Shown piece by piece: positions 7,087 through 16,170 of a DNA stretch of 48,673 nucleotides. The DNA is from Caulobacter sp. (GTDB lineage Bacteria; Pseudomonadota; Alphaproteobacteria; Caulobacterales; Caulobacteraceae). The stretch spans positions 1-48,673 of the forward strand of contig JAUSPV010000099.1 of the NCBI GenBank assembly GCA_030652755.1, in the 5' to 3' direction. How positions within the stretch are numbered: the first letter of the stretch is position 1; every line of letters begins with the position of its first letter. The notes below the pieces were generated by a model, which searched no databases, was not told the origin of the DNA, and saw only the letters and a program-made list of their open reading frames with translations. A program made the translations under genes and the position numbers.

Positions 7087-7890
7087 CTAGTAGAGACTCA
7101 TCTTTGGTGGGCCGTTTTTGTAGATCGGCTGCAAAGGCTGCCAATCACCGCCGTGAGTAATCTGCTGGATGCTGGCCCGATTGCGGCGCGCCCACGAGTT
7201 TAGAAGCTGTGCGAGAAACTGAAGGTCAGCGTCGGGAGGGGCGGGATCGCGACAGATCAGTAGCTGCGGAAATCCCCTCTGCCCGTTTGGCATTGGTATA
7301 TAGACTGCTTCGATCGATGCCCAGATGTAGTCAACGTTACGGTATGCTTCAGCATTCTCTAGGAACGCTCGGATCGTCGAGAAGCCAAAGTTCGCCGCAT
7401 CAATCATCTCCTCGTTCTCGTTCATGATGATCGCGAGCCCGGCGGCGCTTGGAAGTGACAACCTCTCCTTGATCGCGCCGATCTGGTCGCTGGCCTTCTT
7501 GAGATTGTCGCGCACTTTCCGGCTGCTGATATCGTGGATGGCCCTCAGCACGTCATCTCGATCCGGCAACCCGTCGAGAACGGCACTCGCGCCCATCCGT
7601 CCGTAGACGATTGGCGCGGCTGGGGCGGAGAAGCGACGCTGCAATTGGCGCTGAACGCGGTCGCGAGGGTCGCCGTTCAACGTCTTCAGTTCTGCGACTA
7701 TGCGCCGCTCGCCGAGCAGATAGTCAGCTTTGATCTCTGAGCCATTGATTTGGCTAAACTCAGGCCCATCAAGGGACTCAGTCTGCGCTTCAGCCTCAAG
7801 AAGCGCCTTTATGCGCGTCTCCAGATCGTTGGTTGCGTCCGCCTGAGGTGAAACAGCGAACGCAAGGACAAGGGGCTCGGGCGCGGACAT
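7087..7890 (-). CDS. Putative PD-(D/E)XK nuclease-like protein, 267 aa, low-GC singleton
   Basis: Unknown function. Residues Asp56 and Glu67-x-Lys69 in KADYLLGERRIVAELKTL fit the D-x(9-14)-ExK core of PD-(D/E)XK nucleases. An acidic helix precedes it (LETRIKALLEAEA) and a Gln-rich basic helix follows (RVQRQLQRRF), as in that fold. The rest is mixed alpha/beta with no recognised domain. The ATG at 7890 has GAGG five bases upstream; the reading can be extended to 7956 without support. Base composition is clearly lower in GC than all neighbours, and the flanking gap 7891-8050 shares this, which suggests horizontal acquisition. It stands alone, with no methylase, helicase or toxin partner. Confidence 0.6.
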   Translation of the reverse strand: MSAPEPLVLAFAVSPQADATNDLETRIKALLEAEAQTESLDGPEFSQINGSEIKADYLLGERRIVAELKTLNGDPRDRVQRQLQRRFSAPAAPIVYGRMGASAVLDGLPDRDDVLRAIHDISSRKVRDNLKKASDQIGAIKERLSLPSAAGLAIIMNENEEMIDAANFGFSTIRAFLENAEAYRNVDYIWASIEAVYIPMPNGQRGFPQLLICRDPAPPDADLQFLAQLLNSWARRNRASIQQITHGGDWQPLQPIYKNGPPKMSLY

Positions 7891-8105
7891 GACATCCTCA
7901 TAGATCGCCAACCGATGACGAAGTGCACAGCTATTTCGCGGGCGAGACGACCGCACGCTTACAGGCGAGATATAGGCTGCAAGCTGCGATCACGGTAGCC
8001 AAGCCCCAGCGCAGCTCATGCATGTCACCAATCGTCCTGTTGCCTGACGCTGGGTCGCGGGCGCCAGATGGCGGTCAACGACAGGACGCACAGGGAAACG
8101 CCGGC
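7891..8105. other. Divergent intergenic region, low GC on its left side
   Basis: This 215-base gap separates the leftward nuclease-like gene from the rightward SDR gene and should hold promoters for both. Composition shifts from AT-richer to GC-rich at about 8040, marking the apparent right edge of the acquired segment. No convincing direct repeats, att-like sequence or promoter consensus could be picked out by eye. Confidence 0.4.
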
Positions 8106-8879
8106 ATGGATCTGGGACTCAAGGGCAAGACCATCTTCGTAGCCGGGGCCAGCCGGGGCATCGGCCTTGGCATCGTCGAGGCCTGTCTGGCGGAGGGCGC
8201 GAAGGTCGCCATCACCGCCCGGGGCGCCGAGGCGCTGGAGGAGACCCGCCAGGACCTGGCCGCGCGCTATGGGGCCGAGAACCTCTGGGCCATGGCCGGC
8301 GATCTGCGCGACACCGCCACCATCGAGAAGGCGCTGGCCGGGACGGAAGAGGCCCTGGGTCCCATCCACGGCGCGGTGGCCAACGTCGGCCTGCATCCGT
8401 GCCCGCCGGGGGCCGAGGTCGATGACGAGACCTGGGACGCCGGCTTTTCGCAGAACCTCGGCTCGGCATGGCGCCTGGCGCGCGGCGCGTACCGTCGGAT
8501 GGAGCCCCGCCGCTCGGGCTCGATCCTGTTCATCAGCTCCATCGCCGGCCTGGGCGCGCTCGGCACGCCGATGACCTACGGCACCGCCAAGGCGGCGATG
8601 AACCACATGGCCAAGGAGCTGGCGAAGATCACCGGCCCGGCCAACGTGCGGGTCAACGCCATCGCTCCGGGCAACATCATCTTCCCGGGCGGCAGCTGGC
8701 AGGAGCGGATGGACGGCCCGCGCGCCGCGAACTGGCAGCGCTGGATCGACCGCGAGGTGCCGATGAAGCGCTACGGCCTGCCCGAGGAGATCGGCACGGT
8801 CGCGGCCTTCCTGATGAGCGACCGGGCCAGCTTCGTGCACGGCGCCATCGTCCCCGTCGACGGAGGTCAGACCCGGTGA
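8106..8879 (+). CDS. SDR family oxidoreductase, 257 aa
   Basis: NAD(P)-dependent dehydrogenase of classical SDR type. The Rossmann glycine motif is GASRGIG (14-20), the catalytic serine lies in FISSIAG, and YGTAK supplies the Tyr/Lys pair. The usual NNAG is VANVG. Length is normal. The ATG at 8106 was preferred over upstream in-frame codons because MDLGLKGKTIFVAG is the family start and AGGGAA lies 8 bases upstream; the upstream extension is low-GC non-homologous sequence. The stop overlaps the start of the enoyl-CoA hydratase gene by four bases (GTGA), so the two likely serve one acyl-CoA or 3-hydroxyacyl pathway. Confidence 0.9.
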   Translation: MDLGLKGKTIFVAGASRGIGLGIVEACLAEGAKVAITARGAEALEETRQDLAARYGAENLWAMAGDLRDTATIEKALAGTEEALGPIHGAVANVGLHPCPPGAEVDDETWDAGFSQNLGSAWRLARGAYRRMEPRRSGSILFISSIAGLGALGTPMTYGTAKAAMNHMAKELAKITGPANVRVNAIAPGNIIFPGGSWQERMDGPRAANWQRWIDREVPMKRYGLPEEIGTVAAFLMSDRASFVHGAIVPVDGGQTR

Positions 8880-9700
8880 GCGTTCTTCAAGCCAGCCAGC
8901 CCTATGAGCACCTGGAAATCCGCCACGAGGGCGACGTCATCTGGGCGACGATGAACCGGCCCGACAGCCTCAATGCGCTGAACCGCAGGCTGGTCGCCGA
9001 GCTGCGCGACTTCTTCGTCGGCCTCTACTGGCGTCGCGACGTGCGGGTGGTGGTGCTGAGCGGAGCGGGCAGGGCGTTCAGCGCCGGCCTCGACCTGAAG
9101 GAACGCAGCGACGGCAACAGCCAGCGCAGCATCGGCGCCGGCCTCGACGCCCAGCGCAGCATCAGCGAGATCGTCATCGCCATGCGCCGCTGTCCCCAGC
9201 CGATCATCGCCTGCGTCGACGGCGCGGCCAGCGGCGGCGGCTTCGCCCTGGCCCTGGCCAGCGACGTGCGGATCGCCACGCCGCGCACCCGCATGAACGC
9301 CGCCTTCATCCGCATCGGCCTGTCGGCGAATGACATCGGCGTCAGCTATTTCCTGCCGCGCATGGTCGGCAGCTCGGTGGCGGCCGAATACATGCTGACC
9401 GGCCGCTTCATCGACGCCGAGCGGGCCTATCAGCTGGGCCTGGTCAGCCGCGTCGTCGAGCCGCAGGCCATCGAGGCCGAAGCGGCGAGCTTCGTGAAGG
9501 ACATGCTGCACGCCACGCCGCTGGGCTTGCGGCTGACCAAGGAGGCGCTGAACCACGCCATCGACGCCGGCGGGCTGGAGGCGACCATCGCCATGGAGGA
9601 CCGCAACCAGATCCTGGCCAGCAGCGACGGTGACTTCGCCGAGGGCGTGCGGGCCTTCCTGGAGAAGCGCGAGCCCGACTACAGCAAGCGGGAAGGGTAG
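8876..9700 (+). CDS. Enoyl-CoA hydratase/isomerase (crotonase) family protein, 274 aa
   Basis: Crotonase-fold enzyme acting on acyl-CoA thioesters, probably hydration or isomerisation in fatty-acid or aromatic-acid degradation. The oxyanion-hole segments are visible as AFSAGLDLKE and ASGGGFALALASDVRIA. The IGLSANDIGVSYFLPRMVG helix is typical of a common actinobacterial and alphaproteobacterial subgroup. Translation starts at GTG 8876, with GGAGGT 8 bases upstream, and overlaps the SDR stop codon as GTGA, indicating translational coupling. Precise substrate is not determinable. Confidence 0.9.
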   Translation: MSVLQASQPYEHLEIRHEGDVIWATMNRPDSLNALNRRLVAELRDFFVGLYWRRDVRVVVLSGAGRAFSAGLDLKERSDGNSQRSIGAGLDAQRSISEIVIAMRRCPQPIIACVDGAASGGGFALALASDVRIATPRTRMNAAFIRIGLSANDIGVSYFLPRMVGSSVAAEYMLTGRFIDAERAYQLGLVSRVVEPQAIEAEAASFVKDMLHATPLGLRLTKEALNHAIDAGGLEATIAMEDRNQILASSDGDFAEGVRAFLEKREPDYSKREG

Positions 9701-9725
9701 GGCGCGCCGCTGTTTTCGTCGCCGG

Positions 9726-9754
9726 AAGGCCCGCAGCGACATCGCCCGGGCCTT
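9726..9754 (+). terminator. Hairpin after enoyl-CoA hydratase
   Basis: An 8-bp perfect stem (AAGGCCCG with CGGGCCTT) around a 13-base loop begins 26 bases after the enoyl-CoA hydratase stop codon. There is no T tract, so terminator strength is uncertain. Confidence 0.4.
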
Positions 9755-9976
9755 GTGCGGCGGCGGGAGCGGCGCATTTTCGCCCCTCCGGCGTATTTTC
9801 GCTCGCCTCCGCCTCCGATCTGTGCGACAAGGGTTCATCAAATATCGACTTGGTTCGGTTGCTCTCCTTGCTTGCTCTTCGGATCGAGCTCCCGAGTCTG
9901 ACGTGATCCTTTCCGACAATTTGATCGAGTGTCCACGTTGGACGCCCGCACTTTCGACACCGGAAAGGTGATCTCA
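9755..9976 (+). promoter_or_regulatory. Leader/promoter region of cold-shock gene
   Basis: About 220 bases without a credible ORF precede the cold-shock gene. GC falls locally between 9830 and 9930. A purine-rich ribosome-binding site (GGAAAGG) ends several bases before the ATG at 9977. Many cold-shock genes have long structured leaders that control translation by temperature; whether this one does cannot be judged by eye, and I could not place a confident -35/-10 pair. Confidence 0.35.
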
Positions 9977-10186
9977 ATGGCTACCGGCACTGTTAAGTGG
10001 TTCAACGGAACCAAGGGCTTCGGCTTCATCCAACCTGACGACGGCGGCGCCGATGTGTTCGTGCACATCTCGGCCGTTGAACGCGCTGGCATGCGCTCGC
10101 TCGACGAAGGCCAGAAGGTCTCGTTCGAACTGGAACGCGATCAGCGCAGCGGCAAGATGTCCGCCGGCCAGCTGCAAGCGGTCTAG
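9977..10186 (+). CDS. Cold-shock domain protein (CspA family), 69 aa
   Basis: Single OB-fold RNA/ssDNA-binding protein that acts as an RNA chaperone. [18 protein letters not shown] holds the RNP1 motif (KGFGFI, 13-18) and VFVHIS (27-32) is RNP2. Length of 69 residues is standard. The ATG at 9977 was selected over the upstream in-frame start at 9929 because homologues begin [10 protein letters not shown] and a purine-rich ribosome-binding site precedes it. A strong hairpin follows the stop codon, so the gene is probably monocistronic. Confidence 0.95.
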   Translation: MATGTVKWFNGTKGFGFIQPDDGGADVFVHISAVERAGMRSLDEGQKVSFELERDQRSGKMSAGQLQAV

Positions 10187-10197
10187 CACTATCGTGG

Positions 10198-10230
10198 CGG
10201 CCGGTCCGGGACTCCCGGGCCGGCCGTTGC
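10198..10230 (+). terminator. Strong intrinsic terminator of the cold-shock gene
   Basis: The arms CGGCCGGTCCGGG (10198-10210) and CCCGGGCCGGCCG (10214-10226) pair over 13 bp with a single G-T wobble and a 3-base loop, followed by a T-containing tail (TTGCTCTT). It starts 11 bases after the stop codon. Confidence 0.75.
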
Positions 10231-10246
10231 TCTTACGAAAGTCTAC

Positions 10247-10603
10247 ATGAACGAATTCCAGAAGACCGGCTTCGCCGAAAGGCTGAAGACGGCGGCGGAG
10301 GCCCGCCAGGCGCTTGTCGCCAAACTGAAGCCCAAGCCCACCGTCACCGATCCCCAGTTTGAAGACCGCGCCGCGCGCCGGGAAGCCGAACTGGCCCAGG
10401 TCCGGGCTGATCGGGCCGAGGCCCGCGCCGCCGCCAAACAGGCGGTCGCCGACAGCGAAGCCGCCGCCCTCGAGGCCGCCGCCGCGCTGGAAGCCGAGGC
10501 CCTTGAGGCCAAGCGTGGCGAGCGCAAGGAGCGCAAGCAACTCACCAAGGTCGAGCAGAAGGCCAAGCGCGACGCGCGCTATGCCGCCCGCAAGGCCCGT
10601 TAA
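10247..10603 (+). CDS. Ala/Lys/Arg-rich helical protein, probable DUF6481 family, 118 aa
   Basis: A highly charged, almost entirely helical protein. It begins MNEFQKTGFAERLKTAAEAR, which resembles the start of DUF6481 proteins, continues as a long Ala/Glu coiled-coil-like helix (about 35-95) and ends in a basic tail (ARYAARKAR). The function of the family is unknown; the composition suggests nucleic-acid or ribosome binding, but that is inference. It follows the cold-shock gene terminator and is 13 bases ahead of another small basic protein. Confidence 0.65.
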   Translation: MNEFQKTGFAERLKTAAEARQALVAKLKPKPTVTDPQFEDRAARREAELAQVRADRAEARAAAKQAVADSEAAALEAAAALEAEALEAKRGERKERKQLTKVEQKAKRDARYAARKAR

Positions 10604-10616
10604 TCCAGGAGAGACC

Positions 10617-10763
10617 ATGGCCCGCGCCCCGAACTACAATTTCGAACGCCAGGAACGCGACCGTCAGAAGGCGATCAAGGCGGCCCAGAAGGCTGCCGCC
10701 AAGCAGGAGGCGAAGGAACGCGCCGCCGCCGCCAACCCGCCCACGGACACCAACGGCCAGTAG
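10617..10763 (+). CDS. Small charged protein, 48 aa
   Basis: A 48-residue protein beginning MARAPNYNFERQERDRQKA, followed by a Lys/Ala-rich helix and a short Pro/Asn/Asp tail. AGGAGAG lies 5-6 bases before the ATG, a strong ribosome-binding site that supports real translation. Small proteins with the same NYNFERxERxRQKA start recur in alphaproteobacteria as I recall; function unknown. It is closely linked (13 bases) to the preceding 118-aa helical protein. Confidence 0.65.
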   Translation: MARAPNYNFERQERDRQKAIKAAQKAAAKQEAKERAAAANPPTDTNGQ

Positions 10764-10799
10764 GCCCGGTTTCTCGCGGAAAGGTCCCGGCGCGGTGCG

Positions 10800-12413
<1,614 letters not shown>

Positions 12414-12521
12414 CCTGATGCTCCGACTGCTTCCAACCCGTCCGCGCCTTGTGGCGACGCGTGATCCGCCGCGCAGGATGGGCCCGCTGACCCAGCGAAA
12501 GCAAAGGGGATTGTTCGCCGC

Positions 12522-13034
12522 TCAGAGCTCGAGGACGTCGTGGGTGTCGGTGGCCCGGCGCCAGGGTCCGCGAAACCCGGCCCGCTCGCCCCGCCGACGG
12601 TCCGGCCCGAAGTAGCCCTCCAGCCGGACGAAGGGCCGGGGGCGCAGGATCACCGCCTCCAGCCGCTGCAGGATGGCCGCGGCCGTGACCGGCTTGCTGA
12701 GGAACTCGTTGACGCCCAGGTCGCGGGCGGCGGTCAGGCGCTTGAGATCGCTGTGTCCGGTCAGCATGATGATCGGGGTGAAGCTCGCGGGTCCTTCGAG
12801 CTCGCGCACCGTCCGCAGGAACGTGAGCCCATTTATCACCGGCATCTCGTAGTCGACATAGATCACGTCGATCGAGCGCCGCCGCAGCGTATCCACGCCA
12901 TGCCGGCCGTCCGGAGCGTAGTGCAGCCGCCGGCAACCGACCGCCGTCAGCACGCTGCCGACGATCGTTCGCATCTGGGCGTTGTCATCGACAATCAGGA
13001 TGTCGAGCTCGCCAAGGCCTTGGGTGGTCAGCAC
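12522..13034 (-). CDS. Single-domain response regulator with short C-terminal tail, 170 aa
   Basis: CheY-like receiver with all key residues: Asp16/Asp17 in IVDDN, phospho-acceptor Asp61 in YVDYEMP, Thr92 in IIMLTG and Lys114 in LSKP. The receiver ends near residue 130; the tail contains GYFGPDRRRGERAGF, a basic segment seen on stand-alone receivers of Caulobacterales. There is no DNA-binding or catalytic output domain, so it probably acts by protein contact or phosphotransfer. Translation appears to start at GTG 13034. It is divergent from a winged-helix protein gene; no histidine kinase lies nearby. Confidence 0.88.
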   Translation of the reverse strand: MLTTQGLGELDILIVDDNAQMRTIVGSVLTAVGCRRLHYAPDGRHGVDTLRRRSIDVIYVDYEMPVINGLTFLRTVRELEGPASFTPIIMLTGHSDLKRLTAARDLGVNEFLSKPVTAAAILQRLEAVILRPRPFVRLEGYFGPDRRRGERAGFRGPWRRATDTHDVLEL

Positions 13035-13214
13035 GGACAGCGGCGGCTCCAGGGGTGGGAGGAAGGCGGGGCAAAAGGCGAAGGGGGGCGTTTATCTAGT
13101 GCGGGCGGCGTCTGCGTCAATACGCGCTTACCCATTGCAGGTAATAGCCTTTTTGACCGCGAACCGCGTCGCCTCGCATTGCCGGGCGGGACGCCCTCCA
13201 GCTAACATCGCCCG

Positions 13215-13721
13215 ATGAACGATGCGATTCGAGAGCCGCTGGAGAGCGACCGACAGGCTGCCGACTCCGTCGCCCGCCTGGCTCAACGCGCGACGGTCCA
13301 GTTTTTTCTCGACACGGCCGAACTACTGTCGCGGGCGATCGACGCCGACACCGTGCGGGGCCTGATCTTCCTCGGAATCGTCTCCGCCAACACGCGGCAT
13401 CTGAGTCCTGGCAGTCCGGAGGGCCAGGCCTATGCCGCGAAGGCCGACGTCGCGCCGGACTCCGTCAAGCGCGGCATCAGCGTCCACGCCCTGTCCCACC
13501 AGGTGAACCTGCCCTACGAGACCACGCGCCGGCATGTGCAGAGGCTGATCACCGAGGGGCTCTGCGAACGCCGCGCCGACGGCATCATCGTGCGGGCCGC
13601 GGCGCTGTCGAACCCGGGCATGATGCGGATCCTCGACCGCAACCTCGCCAACGTCTTCAAGTTCATCGACGCGCTCGAGGACGGCGGCGTTCTGGCGATC
13701 CGCCGGGCGCGCGGGGCCTGA
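13215..13721 (+). CDS. Winged helix-turn-helix protein, 168 aa
   Basis: A soluble protein with a helical N-terminal half (FFLDTAELLSRAIDADTVRG) and a winged-helix-like segment around residues 95-135. There ISVHALSHQVNLPYETTRRH forms the helix-turn-helix, and the following LITEGLCERRADGIIVR looks like recognition-helix end plus wing. It resembles Crp- or MarR-type DNA-binding domains but lacks a cyclic-nucleotide domain. Target and ligand are unknown. It diverges from the stand-alone receiver gene, with a 180-base shared upstream region, which may mean shared regulation. Confidence 0.65.
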   Translation: MNDAIREPLESDRQAADSVARLAQRATVQFFLDTAELLSRAIDADTVRGLIFLGIVSANTRHLSPGSPEGQAYAAKADVAPDSVKRGISVHALSHQVNLPYETTRRHVQRLITEGLCERRADGIIVRAAALSNPGMMRILDRNLANVFKFIDALEDGGVLAIRRARGA

Positions 13722-13739
13722 GGGATCGAGCGGCGGTGG

Positions 13740-13829
<90 letters not shown>

Positions 13830-13950
13830 GTTCAGGCCGGGCTTCTAGCCTGACATGGCGGGAGAGGGAACCTCGCCGGCGTCCCTTAACCACGTCGAAA
13901 ACCCTTGGCGCGATACTGGCGACCTCGATCACGGATGAGGCCGAGCGCGG

Positions 13951-14442
13951 ATGCGTCCCGACGCCTGGGTGAAATCGCTGCCTGTCCTGCTGGCCTGCGC
14001 CGCCGTCACGGCCTGCGCCACGCCGCGCTACGCCACCGAGAAGCGGCCGACGGCCGTCGCCGCCAAGCCCGGCGCGCGGGTCCCGGCAACCATGCGGCCC
14101 TATCAGATCAAGGGGGTCTGGTACACGCCGCGCCACGACCCGGACTACGACGAGAAGGGCGTCGCCAGCTGGTACGGCGAGCAGTTCCACAACCGCAACA
14201 CCGCCAATGGCGAGGTGTTCGACATGGATCTGATCACCGCCGCCCACAAGACGCTTCCGCTGCCGTCGATCGTCGAGGTGACCGATCTCGATACCGGCAA
14301 GAAGCTCAAGGTGCGGGTCAACGACCGCGGGCCCTTTGTCGCGGGCCGGATCATCGACCTGTCGAAGGGCGCGGCCAAGAAGCTGGGCATCTACCAGCGG
14401 GGCGTGGCGCGGGTCCGCGTGCGCTACATCGGCCCGGGCTGA
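13951..14442 (+). CDS. rlpA: RlpA-family septal ring lipoprotein / lytic transglycosylase, 163 aa
   Basis: Envelope lipoprotein with a double-psi beta-barrel domain; some RlpA proteins cleave glycan strands lacking stem peptides at the septum. A signal peptide ends in the lipobox VTAC with Cys22. The barrel runs from about residue 65 (GVASWYGEQFHNRNTANGE) to the end, with LPSIVEVTDLDTGKK and VRVNDRGPF, the latter containing the conserved Asp and Arg. There is no SPOR domain, so binding to denuded peptidoglycan through SPOR is not expected from this protein. It sits 65 bases before tmk. Confidence 0.9.
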   Translation: MRPDAWVKSLPVLLACAAVTACATPRYATEKRPTAVAAKPGARVPATMRPYQIKGVWYTPRHDPDYDEKGVASWYGEQFHNRNTANGEVFDMDLITAAHKTLPLPSIVEVTDLDTGKKLKVRVNDRGPFVAGRIIDLSKGAAKKLGIYQRGVARVRVRYIGPG

Positions 14443-14507
14443 CCCTGCCCTTGAGATAGCGCCTTTCGCGTTCTGGACATCACCGCCGTTCCGCGCGAGG
14501 ACGGGGC

Positions 14508-15146
14508 GTGACCAGAGGCATTTTCATCACCTTCGAAGGCGGGGAGGGGGCGGGCAAGTCCACCCAGATCCGCCGCCTGGCCGACCGCCTGCGGGCCGGC
14601 GCGCGGGACGTCGTCCTGACGCGTGAGCCGGGCGGCTCTCCGGGCGCCGAATCGATCCGCGAGCTGCTGCTCAACGGCGAGACCGACCGCTGGTCGCCGC
14701 TGACCGAGGCCCTGCTGATGAACGCCGCGCGACGGGACCATATCGAACGGGTCATCGCCCCGGCCCTGGCCCGGGGCGCGGTGGTGCTGTGCGACCGATT
14801 CGCCGACTCGACCCGCGCCTATCAGGGGGCCGGCGGTGCGGTGGACCGGGCGGTCATCGCCCAGCTGGAGGCCGCCGTGGTCGGGGAGGTGCGACCCGAC
14901 CTGACCCTGATCTTCGACCTGCCGGTGACCGAAGGCCTGCGCCGCGCGCTATCCCGCAACGGGGGCGAGGAGCGGTTCGAGGCCAAGGGCGCGGCCTTCC
15001 ACGAACGGCTGCGCGCCGCCTACCTGGAGATCGCCGAGGCCGAGCCGGAGCGCTGCGTCGTCATCGACGCCATAGCCTCGCTGGAGGACGTAGAGACGGC
15101 CGTCGCCGCCGCGGTCGAGCCCCGGCTGGAGCGCCAGCATGGCTGA
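14508..15146 (+). CDS. tmk: Thymidylate kinase, 212 aa
   Basis: Phosphorylates dTMP to dTDP for DNA synthesis. The P-loop is FEGGEGAGKST (about 9-19), the DRY/DRF-type substrate motif is VLCDRFADSTRAYQG, and the LID region is around SRNGGEERFEAKGAAF. Length is typical. It starts at GTG 14508. The 8-base overlap with holB at the 3' end indicates cotranscription; tmk-holB-tatD is a widely conserved bacterial order. Confidence 0.95.
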   Translation: MTRGIFITFEGGEGAGKSTQIRRLADRLRAGARDVVLTREPGGSPGAESIRELLLNGETDRWSPLTEALLMNAARRDHIERVIAPALARGAVVLCDRFADSTRAYQGAGGAVDRAVIAQLEAAVVGEVRPDLTLIFDLPVTEGLRRALSRNGGEERFEAKGAAFHERLRAAYLEIAEAEPERCVVIDAIASLEDVETAVAAAVEPRLERQHG

Positions 15147-16149
15147 CGTCGCCGCCCCGCCCCATCCCCGGGACGCCTTCGCCCTGGAAGGCGCGCAGGC
15201 GCAGGAGCAGGCCTTCCTCGACGCGCTGGAGCGTGGCCGTCTGCACCACGCCTGGCTGCTGACCGGGCCCGAGGGCGTCGGCAAGGCCACCTTCGCCTTC
15301 CGCGCCGCCCGCCGGCTGCTGGGCGCCGCGCCCGACCCCAACTTCGGCCTGCTGGGCGCGCGGATGACCGACCCGGTCGTGCGCCAGGTCTCGGCCCGCT
15401 CGCACCCCGACCTGCTGGTGCTGGAGCGCTACACCGAGGACGGCAAGCCGCGAAAGGTGATCCCGGTCGACGAGGCGCGGCAGCTGGGCGCCTTCTTCTC
15501 GCAGACCCCGGCCACGGCGCCCTACCGCGTCGCCATCGTCGACGCGGCGGACGACCTCAACGTCAACGCCGCCAACGCCATTCTCAAGACGCTGGAGGAG
15601 CCGCCGCCGCGCGGCGTGCTGCTGCTGGTCAGTCATGCGCCCGGACGGCTGCTGCCCACCATCCGCTCGCGCTGCCGGCGGCTGGCCTTCACCTCGCCGG
15701 GAGAAGAGATCACCGCCGGCTTCCTCGAGACCCGCACCTCGCTGTCGCCCGAGCAGGCGCGTCGGCTGGCGCGCATGGCGGGCGGCGCGCCGGGGCTGGC
15801 GCTGCGGCTGGCGGCCGCCGACGCGCTGAAGGCCGACGACGAGGCGCACGAGATCCTGCGCAGCCTGCCCCGGCTGGACGACGGCGCCCTGCTGGCGCTG
15901 GCCGACAGCTTCCGGGGCCCGGAGGGGCAGGGGCGGTTCAACCTGCTGATCGAGCGGATCATGGACCAGATCCGCACGATGGCGGTGAGCCAGGCGACGG
16001 GCGGCGGCGGCGTGGGGCTCGACCGCTGGGTCCAGGCCTGGGAACGGCTGGGCGTGCTGCCCGACCAGACCGAGGGCCTGAACCTCGACCGCGCCGACGC
16101 CTTCTGGACCGCGATGCGCGAGCTGCGCGCCGCCGCGCGGGCGGCCTGA
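15139..16149 (+). CDS. holB: DNA polymerase III subunit delta', 336 aa
   Basis: Clamp-loader subunit of the replicative polymerase, AAA+ fold, helping to load the beta clamp. The N-terminal region has HHAWLLTGPEGVGKATFAF (P-loop-like, about 36-54) and the expected NAANAILKTLEEPP segment with VLLLVSHAPGRLLPTIRSRC (SRC motif of clamp loaders). The length matches delta' proteins. It overlaps tmk and precedes a TatD-like gene, the conserved order. The zinc-binding cysteine cluster found in gamma/tau is not visible. Confidence 0.92.
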   Translation: MADVAAPPHPRDAFALEGAQAQEQAFLDALERGRLHHAWLLTGPEGVGKATFAFRAARRLLGAAPDPNFGLLGARMTDPVVRQVSARSHPDLLVLERYTEDGKPRKVIPVDEARQLGAFFSQTPATAPYRVAIVDAADDLNVNAANAILKTLEEPPPRGVLLLVSHAPGRLLPTIRSRCRRLAFTSPGEEITAGFLETRTSLSPEQARRLARMAGGAPGLALRLAAADALKADDEAHEILRSLPRLDDGALLALADSFRGPEGQGRFNLLIERIMDQIRTMAVSQATGGGGVGLDRWVQAWERLGVLPDQTEGLNLDRADAFWTAMRELRAAARAA

Positions 16150-16170
16150 CCCCATGCTCCCGATGTTCCC

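Noticed and set aside
7923-8105. N-terminal extension of the SDR gene at 8106
   Set aside because: It lies in the low-GC segment, has no homology to the SDR family start, and a good ribosome-binding site is placed before 8106.
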